This document shows, piece by piece, positions 51,801-63,015 of a stretch of 64,000 nt of DNA. The notes beneath the pieces were generated by a model that was given only the letters and a program-made list of their open reading frames with translations, did not search any database and was not told where the DNA came from. The stretch spans positions 16,655,054 to 16,719,053 of the forward strand of contig HG738138.1 in the NCBI GenBank assembly GCA_000499405.2, in the 5' to 3' direction. A program made the position numbers and the translations under genes. This DNA comes from Onchocerca volvulus. Taxonomy: Eukaryota; Nematoda; Chromadorea; Rhabditida; Onchocercidae. Each line of letters opens with the position of its first letter. Within the stretch, counting starts at the first letter, position 1.

Positions 51801-54446
51801 GAATTTTTGACAGGTAGAAATTATGATGACTATCACGGTTGATAATTTAAAATATTATCCAACTGGCGAAGTAACTGTTGAAACTGAAATGCTTGGAGCC
51901 GTGGAATTCGGATCGGGTAGATTTCGAAAGAATTACTACAATAGGTGTCTAACTCTGATCGTTTGCAAGAACCGACCATCCAAGCAAACTGGTTCTGTTT
52001 GGCAAGTTTTTTGCGTAGTAATTGAGGTCCGTTTGCTGTTTTTTTTATTTTGAACTTTTTGCATTTTTTTCCTAGCTATGGCTGCTCTATTTTTATTGAA
52101 CTTAACTAAAAAAATTGCTGGACTGACAGGGATTCGCTTGCAAATTAAATTTTGACCATGTTTTTTTCTAAGAATTTCCATCATTGAAGCGATCTGATCA
52201 GAAATATTTCTGTAAAATGTTTTTTAATTTAAGCATAGAGAAAAATTAAAACAAATGGTCCAACACTTGTTGATGCTTTTTATAATGTTTTTCGAAGTTT
52301 AAAATAGATGTTGCATTTTTTTTTTTCGAATAAAGACACTTCTACGAGGAAAAGTTCATTTGAAGTGTAATTTAGAAAGAAGGATGGAGTGAACTTTGTC
52401 ATTTTGAAGGATTGATTAGGATTATATTTCAATAATGCAAATAGATTTTTTACATGCATTCTACTGAATTAATTTTAGGGATGTGTAGAATTTATGCAAC
52501 AGTCAAATTCGAGTATAAATTTTCCAAATACAAATGGTAATCCTGCTAAAAAATTTGTTTCTATGAAAAAGAATAAGTGCAATGCAGAGATCGAAATAAA
52601 TGATTATCCCTTTGATGTAAGTTTTCTCCTACAGTTTGTAGCTTGGACAAATAGTAAAGCGTTAGAAATGTGTTATGGAATCGACTTAATTATAAAACAT
52701 GATACTGATTTGGAAAATAATAATGACATTATCTCAACTTTTTGATCAGGCACTGAAGTGTTTGGCGCAAAAACTGATAGTACTGTAATTACTAATTCAG
52801 TTCATTCTGTATCGGCATATCGATGGTTTAGATTGTTTAGTTTTTGTTAGTTAACACAAGCATTATTTCTTTTTCAAAGATTGCTGTCATGTATGTTTTT
52901 TCATGCTCTTTCCATATCTAACCATCATTTCCCCAACTAAGATGGGATTTTCTAGAACATTATTGTCTGCATAATAGTAATATGCTAAATTATCCAGGCA
53001 CTCCATCATATTTTGTTGCTGATTTCAGGAAAATAAGCTGCAGGAAGACCTTTCCTCCGATTTACCGGGGCCTTCTCAGAAAGTAAATTAATTTTTCGCT
53101 TATTAAGAAGGTTTTTTTTTTAATCTGAAATCCTTAAATTCCGTATCTCATTAGTAACTCTTTTAATAGTGATTACATTTCAGGAAGCTGACTGTAACTT
53201 TTGTTCAGGTTGGTTTCTTTTTTTGCAGAAAAATTTTTGTTCGTTCCTGAAAGATAATTATTGTGTTGGATACAATGTAAAAAAAAAAAAGCTACAGGGA
53301 AAGTGTGGTTCAGAGATTTGATATGGAAATTTAAGATAGCCATTATCTATCATTTCTTTTTTTCTTGGTTTTCCACTAAATGTATAAAAAAACTACTCGA
53401 CTATACAAGACTAATGAGATATTTCTTCATAAAAATTAAAATAGGAATTCTCAGATACCAGGAATCCTATATTCGATTAATTTCGAATCCGTGTTTTAGA
53501 TTTTTCCTATAATGATAATACATTTGGCAATCGTGAAGAAGAATATGATCCGCTGATAGAGCCTGCTTTCGGTGCCGTACAACCTCATGTTCTCCAAATC
53601 AATTCATCATTACATAGCAACGGTACAGATAGACTCAACACATCAGGTTTTTCTATTTTGCAAACTTTTTACGATGTTTATATCTCTTGGTATTGCAAAT
53701 TTCGAGTGTGAAAGTTTGAATTGATTGGCCGAATTCCATTTTACTTTTTTCAAGTATGGAACATTTATGAACAACAACTTAAAATAATAATGAAGGAAAG
53801 CTTAACATATTCTAAGAAGATTTTCGAGCTAAATTTTTGTGAACAGGTTTCGTGTAACAGTTTAACAAAGTGAAATAGTTTAAACAGATTCATCTAAATA
53901 CTTTTTTTCTTTTTTCATGAGAAATTCTAAGAAACGAAGCCTAGGAATTTAATCAGTGTAGTCATTCTAAACCAATAATTATATACTGATGTTATTTGAA
54001 CAATAATGTTAAATACTACAAGATTTGAAACTTTTATCAGACTTTAGAGGAATTATGTTAAACTATATTTTTTTTATAGTTGAAATGAATCATGTATAGC
54101 TTTCTATAATTAAGCTTGTTGCATATATTTTATTTCTGTTATAGACAGTCCCAACATTAGTTTGAATGAGGAATTCTCTGACGATGAACAAGAAGATTTA
54201 GACAATCGAGCAACGGAATATTGGATACGAGTATGGCAAATACCAGAAGTTCGTCAACAGATCGCGAAGGCAGACAGAGAGTATGTCCTTTTATAACATC
54301 TTGAACTAGATTACCAGTGTCTCGTATAATTTACGAATACAAATCTAACTTGCAGATTTTATGTTAATGTTATGCAATTGATGACGGATCTCAGTGCAAG
54401 AACTGATGGAGATACTCTAGAAGAAGCTCTTAAACAATCTTTATGA
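48890..54446 (+). CDS. unrecognised modular protein with repeated beta-barrel-like units
   Basis: Thirteen exons splice in frame to 520 residues: 48890-48956, 49192-49355, 49562-49716, 50059-50182, 50781-50929, 51315-51414, 51814-52026, 52479-52616, 53029-53082, 53184-53208, 53500-53646, 54145-54280 and 54356-54446. I do not recognise the family. Within it, AGLITHQADSGLLYVFVPG...FRVGDFISF (exons 1-2) and QGLVTEVNDSSAKVWSLAI...MKVGDWVQF (exon 5) are clearly two copies of one unit, and AGILVSW in exon 4 may open a third. The pattern GLVT...[FM][RK]VGD[FW][IV] is typical of small nucleic-acid-binding barrels (OB or S1-like), so RNA binding is an inference. Residues from about 360 onward are Asn/Ser/Glu-rich and likely disordered. 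The last 75 residues form a helical acidic tail (NRATEYWIRVWQIPEVRQQI). No signal peptide or membrane segment is visible. All junctions are GT-AG and in phase, so the gene is very probably functional. Confidence 0.82.
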
Positions 54447-55274
54447 ACTATTCAACTGTTTTTTAATAGAAATTTCATTTTTAATTAATAATTTGAAATC
54501 TTCGAATTGTTTTGAAATTTCCATTATTTATAGACAATTTTTTAAGCAGTTGAATTAGTCGATGGCTTTTTTTTTTTTTTTTGAAAATTCTATATGTTAT
54601 AAATGAATAACAGATTTTTCTTAGAATTGATTTTGGTTACATTATTTTTATTTCACTTTTGAATCTCTTTAATGCTCGATTTTTTCCGAGTCGATGAAAA
54701 ATTCGTTCATTTCATCCATTTTGGTTACACTTGAAATTTTCGTTGCTTTAGAAAATTTGGGTCCACTTAGTACATATTAGTCACGGCATACTAGCCATAT
54801 AGATGAATAATATTCCTCACATATTTGAATTTGTGAAAGTCTGTTTGATAGCAATCGATTTAAGTGGAATATTTATTTGTTTTTTTTTACAAAACTGTTT
54901 GATATTTTAGGTCAGTTGAAGTTTGTTTGCAGTTTTTGATGAATATTTGCATCATTTATGAAGTTTGTTTGCAGTTTTTGCTGAATATTTACATCATCAA
55001 AATAAAAATATTGTGATGTCTATATTTGCCATAGATATGAACGAAAAGTAGGATTTTTACCTAATCGCGTTTTTCCCTTGACCTATGAAGTCTGTGATGT
55101 TTTTACGCAAACTAACGTTAGGAATTATTAATTATGCAACCAATATAAGACGAAGAACAAGAACAGTGCGTATGATTCTTCTATTTGGGCATGAGGAAAG
55201 TATTACATAAATATGTAATGTTAAGTAAAAAATTATGCATGAAAAATCCGGGTGATATTTCTTCATCTTTTCTT
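54447..55274. other. convergent intergenic region
   Basis: This spacer lies between the 3' ends of the modular-protein gene (+) and flp-6 (-). It contains one direct duplication (54918-54955 and 54960-54997, starting GAAGTTTGTTTGCAGTTTTTG) with two mismatches. No other structure was recognised, and there is no canonical AATAAA within 200 bp after the upstream stop. Confidence 0.55.
54918..54997. repeat. 38-bp direct repeat, 42-bp period
   Basis: Two copies of GAAGTTTGTTTGCAGTTTTTG followed by TGAATATTTGCATCAT (one A/C and one G/A difference). Each contains an imperfect palindrome (TGATGAATATTTGCATCA). Confidence 0.85.
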
Positions 55275-56459
55275 TCAGCGACCAAATCTGAAATGCTTAA
55301 CTTACGTCAGAATACATGAGACTAATCAAAATGATGTAAATTCAATGATTTGTTTTGGTTAGCGAAATTTCTTTTGTCCGAGCGTGGAATGGAAAAAAGT
55401 GATTATTATCTGGCCAAAATATGTGGTCAAAATGATAATTTTTTTTTAATTACAATTTCACGCAGTCTCTTAGCTGGTTTAAACGACATTATAAGAATTT
55501 AGCAGATTAGCTGATTCATTTTGTTGGTAAGTAATAAATATTTTTCATCACTGATAAGTGTATCACAAGCTGGAATATATGAGAACAAGTCTGAAAAAAA
55601 GCTAGAAGTAGATTTGTCCTTTTTTAATCAATCTTTAGCTTTTAAGTTTTTTTCTCATCAAAGGTTGTCAAAACTTACCGCATATATGCTGACTTTCTTT
55701 TTGTGAAATCATTGGAATCTGTAGAACGTTTTCCAAATCTAAAATTGATAAAAAATAGAAAAATCCGAATTTTTCGATTGATTTCTAGAATTCATGAAGG
55801 AAAAAAAAATCGGATTTTCCAATTGATTTGAGGAATCCACGAAAAAAAATCGTGATAGGAACAGTTTCGTAACCTCATATATGCGCTCTTCCGTTTTTCG
55901 AACGGATACGGTTCAATGTCTAGAATGACTGGATACGATCTGCCAAAACGCATATAGCTTGATTTCCGTTTTTCCATAGCATGCTCTAAAATTCATTATT
56001 TATTTCATAAAATTTGTTATTTTATGGAATTTTATTATTATTTTTTATTTTAGTTCATCATTATTATTTATCCTGTGAAATCTATTACTGTTTTATTTGA
56101 ATTTATTATTAATTTCATAGTTGTATTATTAAATTTATTGTTTTTTATTCGGATTTATTATTTATTTATTATGTCTTGAATTAATTCTAGTAAGAAAAAG
56201 AAAAACAGGCCATTCTCGAGAAATGGAATCGAGAATTATCATATTAAAATGTTAAAAGAATACCAGAACAGAAGCTCAAGGTTGGATTAAGACTGCACAG
56301 TGTTCGAATTTCTCCCTCATTCATTTCTGGATCGTTTTCATACATTTGTAAACTTTCCACTACTTCCACACCACTATATATTGCCATCATCGTTACCATC
56401 AGTAGCACTACTATAGTTGGCATTTGGTATACTGTAACTTTTGCATATAATATGTTCAT
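55275..56459 (-). CDS. flp-6: FMRFamide-like peptide precursor FLP-6
   Basis: Coding exons 56459-56264 (within an exon that starts at 56475), 55985-55874, 55738-55679 and 55287-55275 give 126 residues. A hydrophobic secretion signal (MPTIVVLLMVTMMAIYSG, preceded by 12 residues if the first ATG is used) leads to an acidic spacer with a short Cys pair (CSLNPTLSFC). Then come three peptide units: KR-KSSYMRFG-R, KR-KSAYMRFG-KR and KR-KSAYMRFG-R ending at TGA. Each has the dibasic or monobasic cleavage site and the glycine amide donor. C. elegans flp-6 carries six copies of the same KSAYMRFamide, so the assignment is strong; here there are only three, one with A-to-S. FLP-6 peptides are neuromodulators. 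Introns 2 and 3 of this coding part both fall inside the Arg codon of the MRFG motif. The final coding exon is just 13 nt (A TTT GGT CGC TGA). Confidence 0.93.
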
Positions 56460-58292
56460 ACTATTATTAAAAAAACTAAAAAAAAAAAGTTTGATTAGAA
56501 AATAAACCGACAACGAGTCACTTATTATCAATAAAACAAAATTATCAGTAAAATGATTCATAAACTGAAAACACTCAAGTGACATAATGATATGGCAAAG
56601 CTATCAACAAAATGAATCAAGTTGAAAACATTTAAGTAAAGCAATGATGTGATATAAAAGGAAATTATTCTTACGAAGAAATCAATATGTGCCACCTGCT
56701 AAGATATAAAATCAAAACAGATAATCATAGAGAAATTACTCTTATGATTTTTGTTTTTGAATGAATTTGAAATATTCATGATAAAATTTTATTTCTTTTT
56801 TTTCAAACGACAAGTAAATTTTAAACGTAAGTTTGAATATGAGTCAAATTTTCTCGAAGTTTGTTTTATCTTATAATTTAAAAAAAAAAATTAGTAAATA
56901 AGTGAATAGCGAAAATTAAATAAATTTCAATAAGAATTGATTAAAATATCGTATATTATAATAAGTATTCCGTATGTTTTGTATCATTGTCTTATCACAC
57001 GAACCTTAAAATGTCAATCTAAAAATTAAGCGAAAACAAACAATTACATATTTTTACAAATGCTTGATAAAATGAAATACGTATAAAATTATTGATTTAA
57101 TACAAAAAATAAAATCCTTTACATTTATACTTAAACGTCTAATATAGCAAATTATATGACAAACTATTGATCAAAAAAAAAAAAAAAAGGAATTGCTGTA
57201 ACAGTAGATTATTATGGATGCAGAACTGCAATGCAAAGTAATCAAACATGCTTGTTTCCTATTTACTGCAAATAGCAAGCATAAAATGAAATGAGTTATG
57301 ATAAAGATCATAATTAAATTAAGCAGATTTTTAATTAAACATATTCATTGCAACAGGAATGGAGAGAAATGAGAAAAAGAACAAATAAATGATTGTGTTA
57401 ATTAATGAATTAGACGAAAAAAGAAAAATGTTGACTTAATGAAATTGAAATAATCATTAAATGAATGAATTTATCTTTCCATCGAAACCACATGTTATGT
57501 GTAATTTTGTGGGTAATTGTATCTTTTTTTTAATATAATTACGGGTAATTTTCAGGATAATTACATTTATCTTACACGTAACATTTACTATTACACGTAA
57601 ACTACTTAATAAATATAAATGAATTTCCATCAGCTAAATAAATCCAAGAGTCTAACTTTTTAAATAAAGAATAAAAATTTCGAAGCTTCACGTCGAATTA
57701 TCTCTGATTTCCAAATCTGAAAAGCATTTTTATGACAACATTACTTTGCCTTTTTCTAAATCTATCATTATTATAATGTAATGTTGAAGTTTTGAATTTC
57801 TAAATAAAATATATGTGCAAAATTATTCATTTAATAAGCGTTTGGTAAGAGCTGGAGCTATTTTAAATTTTTTTGATTGATATGTTTCTCCCTCTTCTTC
57901 CTTTCTCTCTCCTTCTCTCTCTCTCTTTTTCTTTTTTTCTCTAAGAAGAATGATTTACGTATTTTATGGCAATATGATAACATATGAAGCAATTAACTAA
58001 TAAAGAATCATTTCATTAATAGTTCCAATCTTTTACGGAATAATAAATTCGAATATTGAATTGCTTTCTGTGAAATATATTTAACATGCATATTTTTATA
58101 CTTTAATCATTAGTATCATTTTTTTTTTCGATAACTTTCCTCCTACTATTTTTAGAGCTCAAAAATTAAGCCAGCATTGGTTGAGAAATAAAATATTACT
58201 TGAAATGTGGCAAAAGTTATTTACGTTGAAATTCTAATCTATTCTCGTCAAGTCATTTATCGGTAAAATTTTAAAGATTTCGAATAGCTTAC
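56460..58292 (-). other. putative 5' intron and leader of flp-6
   Basis: A TTTTTTTTTAG acceptor precedes 56475, so the first signal-peptide exon is joined to something upstream, either a spliced leader or the exon at 58293-58366. The 1.8 kb between is AT-rich with CT-rich (about 57895-57945) and poly-A/T stretches and no recognisable exon. It may hold neuron-specific control elements. Confidence 0.45.
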
Positions 58293-58366
58293 CTGAATGA
58301 TTCAAACATATCATTCGTCTTCTTAGCTTTGCGTGAAGTTTCTGAATTTAACAAACTAAACCCCAT
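58293..58366 (-). CDS. possible upstream first exon of flp-6
   Basis: ATG at 58366 opens MGFSLLNSETSRKAKKTNDMF..., ending in a good donor (TTCAG|GTAAGC). It leaves two bases (AG), which join in frame with the T-run at the start of the flp-6 exon (56475) to read SFFNNSMNILY. The joined product would bury the signal peptide about 45 residues in, which is unusual for a secreted precursor. It may instead be 5'-untranslated, or belong to another transcript. Confidence 0.35.
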
Positions 58367-58689
58367 CGTTGATATTTTTATACTCGATGAAGCATTTTAT
58401 TGTATAAAAAGTCTTTCTCAATTATTCAAGAAAAAGAAAGAGAAAAAGAAAAATTGCAATCAAAAAATGAAAATGAGAAAAATGTATTATTGAATAGAAT
58501 CAGTCAAATAAAATGGAATGGCTAACATATTTGAATTGCTTATTAGGAGCTAACGAAAAATTCGTAAATTTTTCAAAAAAGAAATTAAAATTTCGTGGAA
58601 TTTATATGGAAAACAATTTTAATTATAAAAAAAAAAAAAAAAAAAATGACTGATTCACTGTTTAAAGGATAATATTATTCTCATTTTCA

Positions 58690-59470
58690 AATACTGTGCC
58701 GAAAATAAATAAAATAAATTTATCTTCAAACTATAATTGTCAATAAAGCAGATAAGAGGAAACCACTGAAATTTGAAATTGAATATATCTACGGCAAATT
58801 TAACAAGTTGATCAGTTTCTCCAAGAAATAATTCCGGAAATCCCTATAACGGAATATCTGCATATCAAATTATGATTGCCGATATGGTAAGTGAGGAAAA
58901 ATCGGAAAAAAAAGATTGATGAGTTTCTCTAGGAATAATTCCGGAATTTCTATAATGAAATACCATTATATTAAATTAGCAATGCCAGTATGATAGATAG
59001 TAAAAAAATTGTTGAGTTTGAATATATTTACGAAAGCGGTTGATCATTTTCTCTGAAAGATAATTCCGGGGTTTCAATAATGGAATATCTCCTATGAAAC
59101 TATAATTGTCAAGAAGATAAATAAGAGGAAATTGATCATTAGATTCTCCTAGAAATAATTCCGGAATTCCTGTAACGGAATGAATTTCTATTAACTTATG
59201 ATTGCCAAAAAGATAGATAAAAAAAATTATTGTAATTTGGCTGTATCTCTGGCCAGAGTCTATAGCTATGTCTAATGACTGATTAGTTTCTCCTAGGAAT
59301 AATTCCGGAGTTCCTTCTAACGAAATATCTCTAAATCGAATTGTGACCGCCCAATATCATAAATGAGAGAATATATTGTTGGGATTCGGCTATCTACAAA
59401 AAAGTCTTTGAAAAGTTGTGTATTTTCACTTATAAGTAATTCCGGAAATTCGTCCAACGTAATATTTCGA
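58690..59470. repeat. degenerate satellite-like repeat built on TCTCC-AGAAATAATTCCGG
   Basis: Six occurrences of AATTCCGG (near 58830, 58938, 59062, 59157, 59302 and 59438), each preceded by TTGATCAGTTTCTC-like sequence, are followed by T-TAACGGAATATCT, then ATTATGATTGCC-like sequence and a GATAGATAAGAG-like block. Spacing varies from about 95 to 145 bp. A partial unit starts the array. Confidence 0.8.
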
Positions 59471-60106
59471 TATTTTCATCAAATGTTAGTAACATTGGAT
59501 GAAATGAAAAAAATAAAAGTAATAATTGACAAAGTAAATTCCAACTCAGAGAAACTAAAAAAATTGTCAAATTGCTTTATGATGTAGAAGATTTTGAAAA
59601 AAAAATTATTTTTAATCATAACAAAACTGATGTGTACATCATAAAAATTTCATTGTATTCATTATTTATTAGACATAACAGGTGGTACCTTCTATGCATA
59701 TTACTTCATTTCAGAAAGATGGAAAAAGAAAGCAAAGAGCAAGCTTTCAATTCAAATTAAAATTTTTTTAATCATTCAATAAAAAAAAAGATAAAGGAGG
59801 AGAAACAATAAAAATTAGCGCGTTTCGTTTTATTTTAATTTTCCATGTAATCCAAATTTTACTTTTATAATAAAATTATTATATGCTAACAGGAAAATAT
59901 GCTAGAAATTAAATTTAAAAATGATAAATACCAAAAATTAACTCAATTTTTTTCTCGTAAAATTGTGGAATATTTCAAAATATTTTGTAAATAAACAGGT
60001 AAAATACTATAGTATTTTAAAGTAAATAATCATGTCATTTGCAGATGTGCAAATACTAAATTAAAGCTAAACAAAAGTTATATAAATATCTTCTCGCTGG
60101 TAATTT

Positions 60107-60247
60107 AGCATGAATTTTAAAAATTAATAGATTCTTCCAATTTTAGTATGAAACTTAAAAATTAATAGATTCTTTCGGTTCAGTGTTAAACTTAGAAATT
60201 AATAGATTCTTCTAGTTACAGTATGAAACTTAAAAATTAATAGATTA
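60107..60247. repeat. tandem repeat, about 38 bp x 4
   Basis: Four units share AGTATGAAACTTAAAAATTA and ATAGATTCTT, separated by variable spacers (CCAATTTT, TCGGTTC, CTAGTTAC). Confidence 0.85.
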
Positions 60248-60349
60248 CTTTGTACATTCTAACCGTTTATGTATTAATTATGCATAAATTATAATTTATG
60301 TATAAATATGTATAAATTGTACGGATGTGTTATAAATGTAAGAATAAAT

Positions 60350-60760
60350 AGGGTATATACATACATGTATATCTATCTATGGATTCATATATAAAAACGT
60401 GTTATTTCACGTGCAACTAGCAGCTTAAATTTACATGCGTGAACGAACGTGTTTCTTTATATTCATGTATACACGGGCATATTCTTGGATTTATACCTAT
60501 GTACATGTGCCTTTAGATTAACATGCATACACAAAACTGAATTTTTAAATCTCGTATGAAATTTTTGCAGAAATTGATACGATACACACGCATACAAGCG
60601 TATCCTTAGATTCACATGCATAAACGTGTATCTTTAGATTTGACACATATGCATATGTGATTTTGCATCAGCGTGTATACACGTATATCCTCGGATTATG
60701 CACTTATATATCCGTTGATTCACACATGTAGACATGCGTACCAAATTCATTTATTTTACA
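60350..60760. repeat. degenerate repeat of CACATGCATACACGTGTATCC type
   Basis: About ten loosely repeated units occur with an ACATGCATACAC(G)TGTATNC core followed by TTAGATT or TTGGATT. They are rich in ACGTGT and ATGCAT hexamers, so many units are near-palindromic. Spacing is about 35-45 bp. Confidence 0.65.
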
Positions 60761-62739
60761 TATTAGATATAAAAATGAATTTTCTTGCTTCATTCATAAA
60801 ATATATTTTTAAAGAAATCGTCGAAAAATGAAGTCAATAGTATTTTTACATATCATTTTAACATTTATTTTTTTTAAATTTTTGAGTTGAAGTCAATTCT
60901 TCATATTTTGCAATAGAGGAATAAATGATTCATAAACATGTCATGGTGAATTTGGCTGATGTTTTTCTAATAGAAATTTAAAATTTGTTAAACTTCGTAA
61001 ATTTCTAAAAATGTATAATTTCAAATAGTTTTTACAATTCAGTGTAACTACTTGTATTCTGCAATAATTAAGCATATATTGCTAATTAATTTGCTGTTTG
61101 CTTATTTATTTGTTCATTATTTACCAACTTTTGGCTTATTTTGGAAAATTAATTTTGATTTATTCACGAATTTTTTTTCTATTTATCTTCTTATCCAATT
61201 CTAAATTTATCTCAGCGAACTTAATTTAATTTTTTAAATTGTATATGAGATGTTGATAGGTAAACAAAAATGACATGATAGAAATGATTTTTTGTCAAAT
61301 GAAACAACTTCCTTGTCCCATTTTTATTTTCTTTTTTTCTTTTTTTTTTTTTTTGTTTTTATCAATTAACTTACAAGAAAATATTATTCCAAAAAATTTG
61401 TGTTCGAATAGATCATTCTGAAAATTTGATTTCAAAGTGAACAATGCGTTTCCGTTCAGTATTAAAAGCAAGCCAGTGCATATATATTTTATTAAAAACT
61501 ATAAATTGTAAAATTGCAGAAAAATTAGTTATTTTTTCGCAAATTTTGAAAAAACTTATAATCATAAGACTGAATGTGCATGTATCATTATTTATTTATA
61601 AGTGAGCATATATGTGGTGAAAATTTTGCAAGGAAAAAAGTTATTTTTTATTTATTTTTAAGTTCTAAAATTGATAAATTTTTGGTTGTCTCGAAAACTT
61701 AGGAATGAATTTTGAAATTGAAAACTTTGAAAAAATTTTTTTGAGAAAAAAGCTTAAAAAATTGAAAAAAATGTTATTTCTTGAAGAAAAAAAAAAAAGA
61801 AAATAAAAAGACTTTTTTTCTATCAAATTTCCAATTAATGTGAATGATCAATGATCATATTTCAAGAAATAACTTTTCCATTCACTTTACAACTCTTTTT
61901 CCTCTCTTTTTTTTGTCTAAAATTGGTTTGAAAAAAAAAGATCTAATTTGTCAAAAGATGGAACAAGAATCAGAAGTTGATCGAACCGGTCGTTACAATT
62001 TTGAAAACGAAAATTTGATTTTTAGCAATGATTCTTTCATCGTAACAGTATACATTACATCAATGTTATTTAATGCTGCTATGAAATAAAACAAAGCGAG
62101 AAATTAGTTGAAAAGTTAAAAAAAAATCGATGAAATTTAAGACGATATCGAAAGAAAAAAAATGAAAATCTCATTTATTATACAATAAGAAATGAAAATA
62201 TTTTTCTAAAACTTTATTTTTAGATTTCTTTCTTCAAAAAATTAAAATGATAATTTGATAATAAATATAATATGAGCCATTTTCATCCAAATTATCTTTC
62301 TTGCTGCGAATATGATACGGGTTATGCATTGTTATCAGTAGTTGCATTAGATACTTAACAATAAAAACGATGTTAATAATCCTGATGGCATGAATATATA
62401 ATCAATTACAATAAGGATCATTTATAGTAAAAATCAATTACAACAAAGATATTGAATTAATGATACTATTATTTGGTCTTAAGGAATATTCAATCTAATA
62501 TTTTCTACAACGAATAATAAGGATAACATTAAAGTAATGGGCCAAGCTTTAATATTTTGCAAAAAGTATAATATTAATTACTCAGTCATTTATTGCATTT
62601 CATTAATTATGCTCTTAAGAATTGCTATAAAATGTCGAAATGCTAAATGAGGATAATAAAATAAACGGTAATAAAATACAAAGTAAAACTATTTCGTAGC
62701 TATTTGAACTATGATTCAAACGGGCTAAATAACCAAATT

Positions 62740-63015
62740 CATAACATAAACGATAAATGGGAATGAATTATTTGATTAATAGATGTCAGCAAAACTGCAA
62801 ATTATTCCCTGAAATCATTTCAATTAGGCAAAGGATATAAAAAAAGTTTTATTGATTTAGTATACATTGTATTTCATGATATAAAGCGATAAATAAAAAT
62901 TAATTATTTGATTAATGGATTTCAATGAAATCGATAAATTATTTCCTGAAAACATTTCAATAAGCCAAAGTTTATTATGAAATTTTACTGATTTATTACA
63001 CATTCTATTTAAATG
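62740..63015. repeat. tandem duplication, about 140-150-bp period
   Basis: ATAA-CGATAAAT, then AATTATTTGATTAAT(A/G)GAT, AAATTATT(C/T)CCTGAAA, CATTTCAAT, and ATTGATTTA-TA-ACATT blocks occur twice in the same order with scattered changes. Confidence 0.75.
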
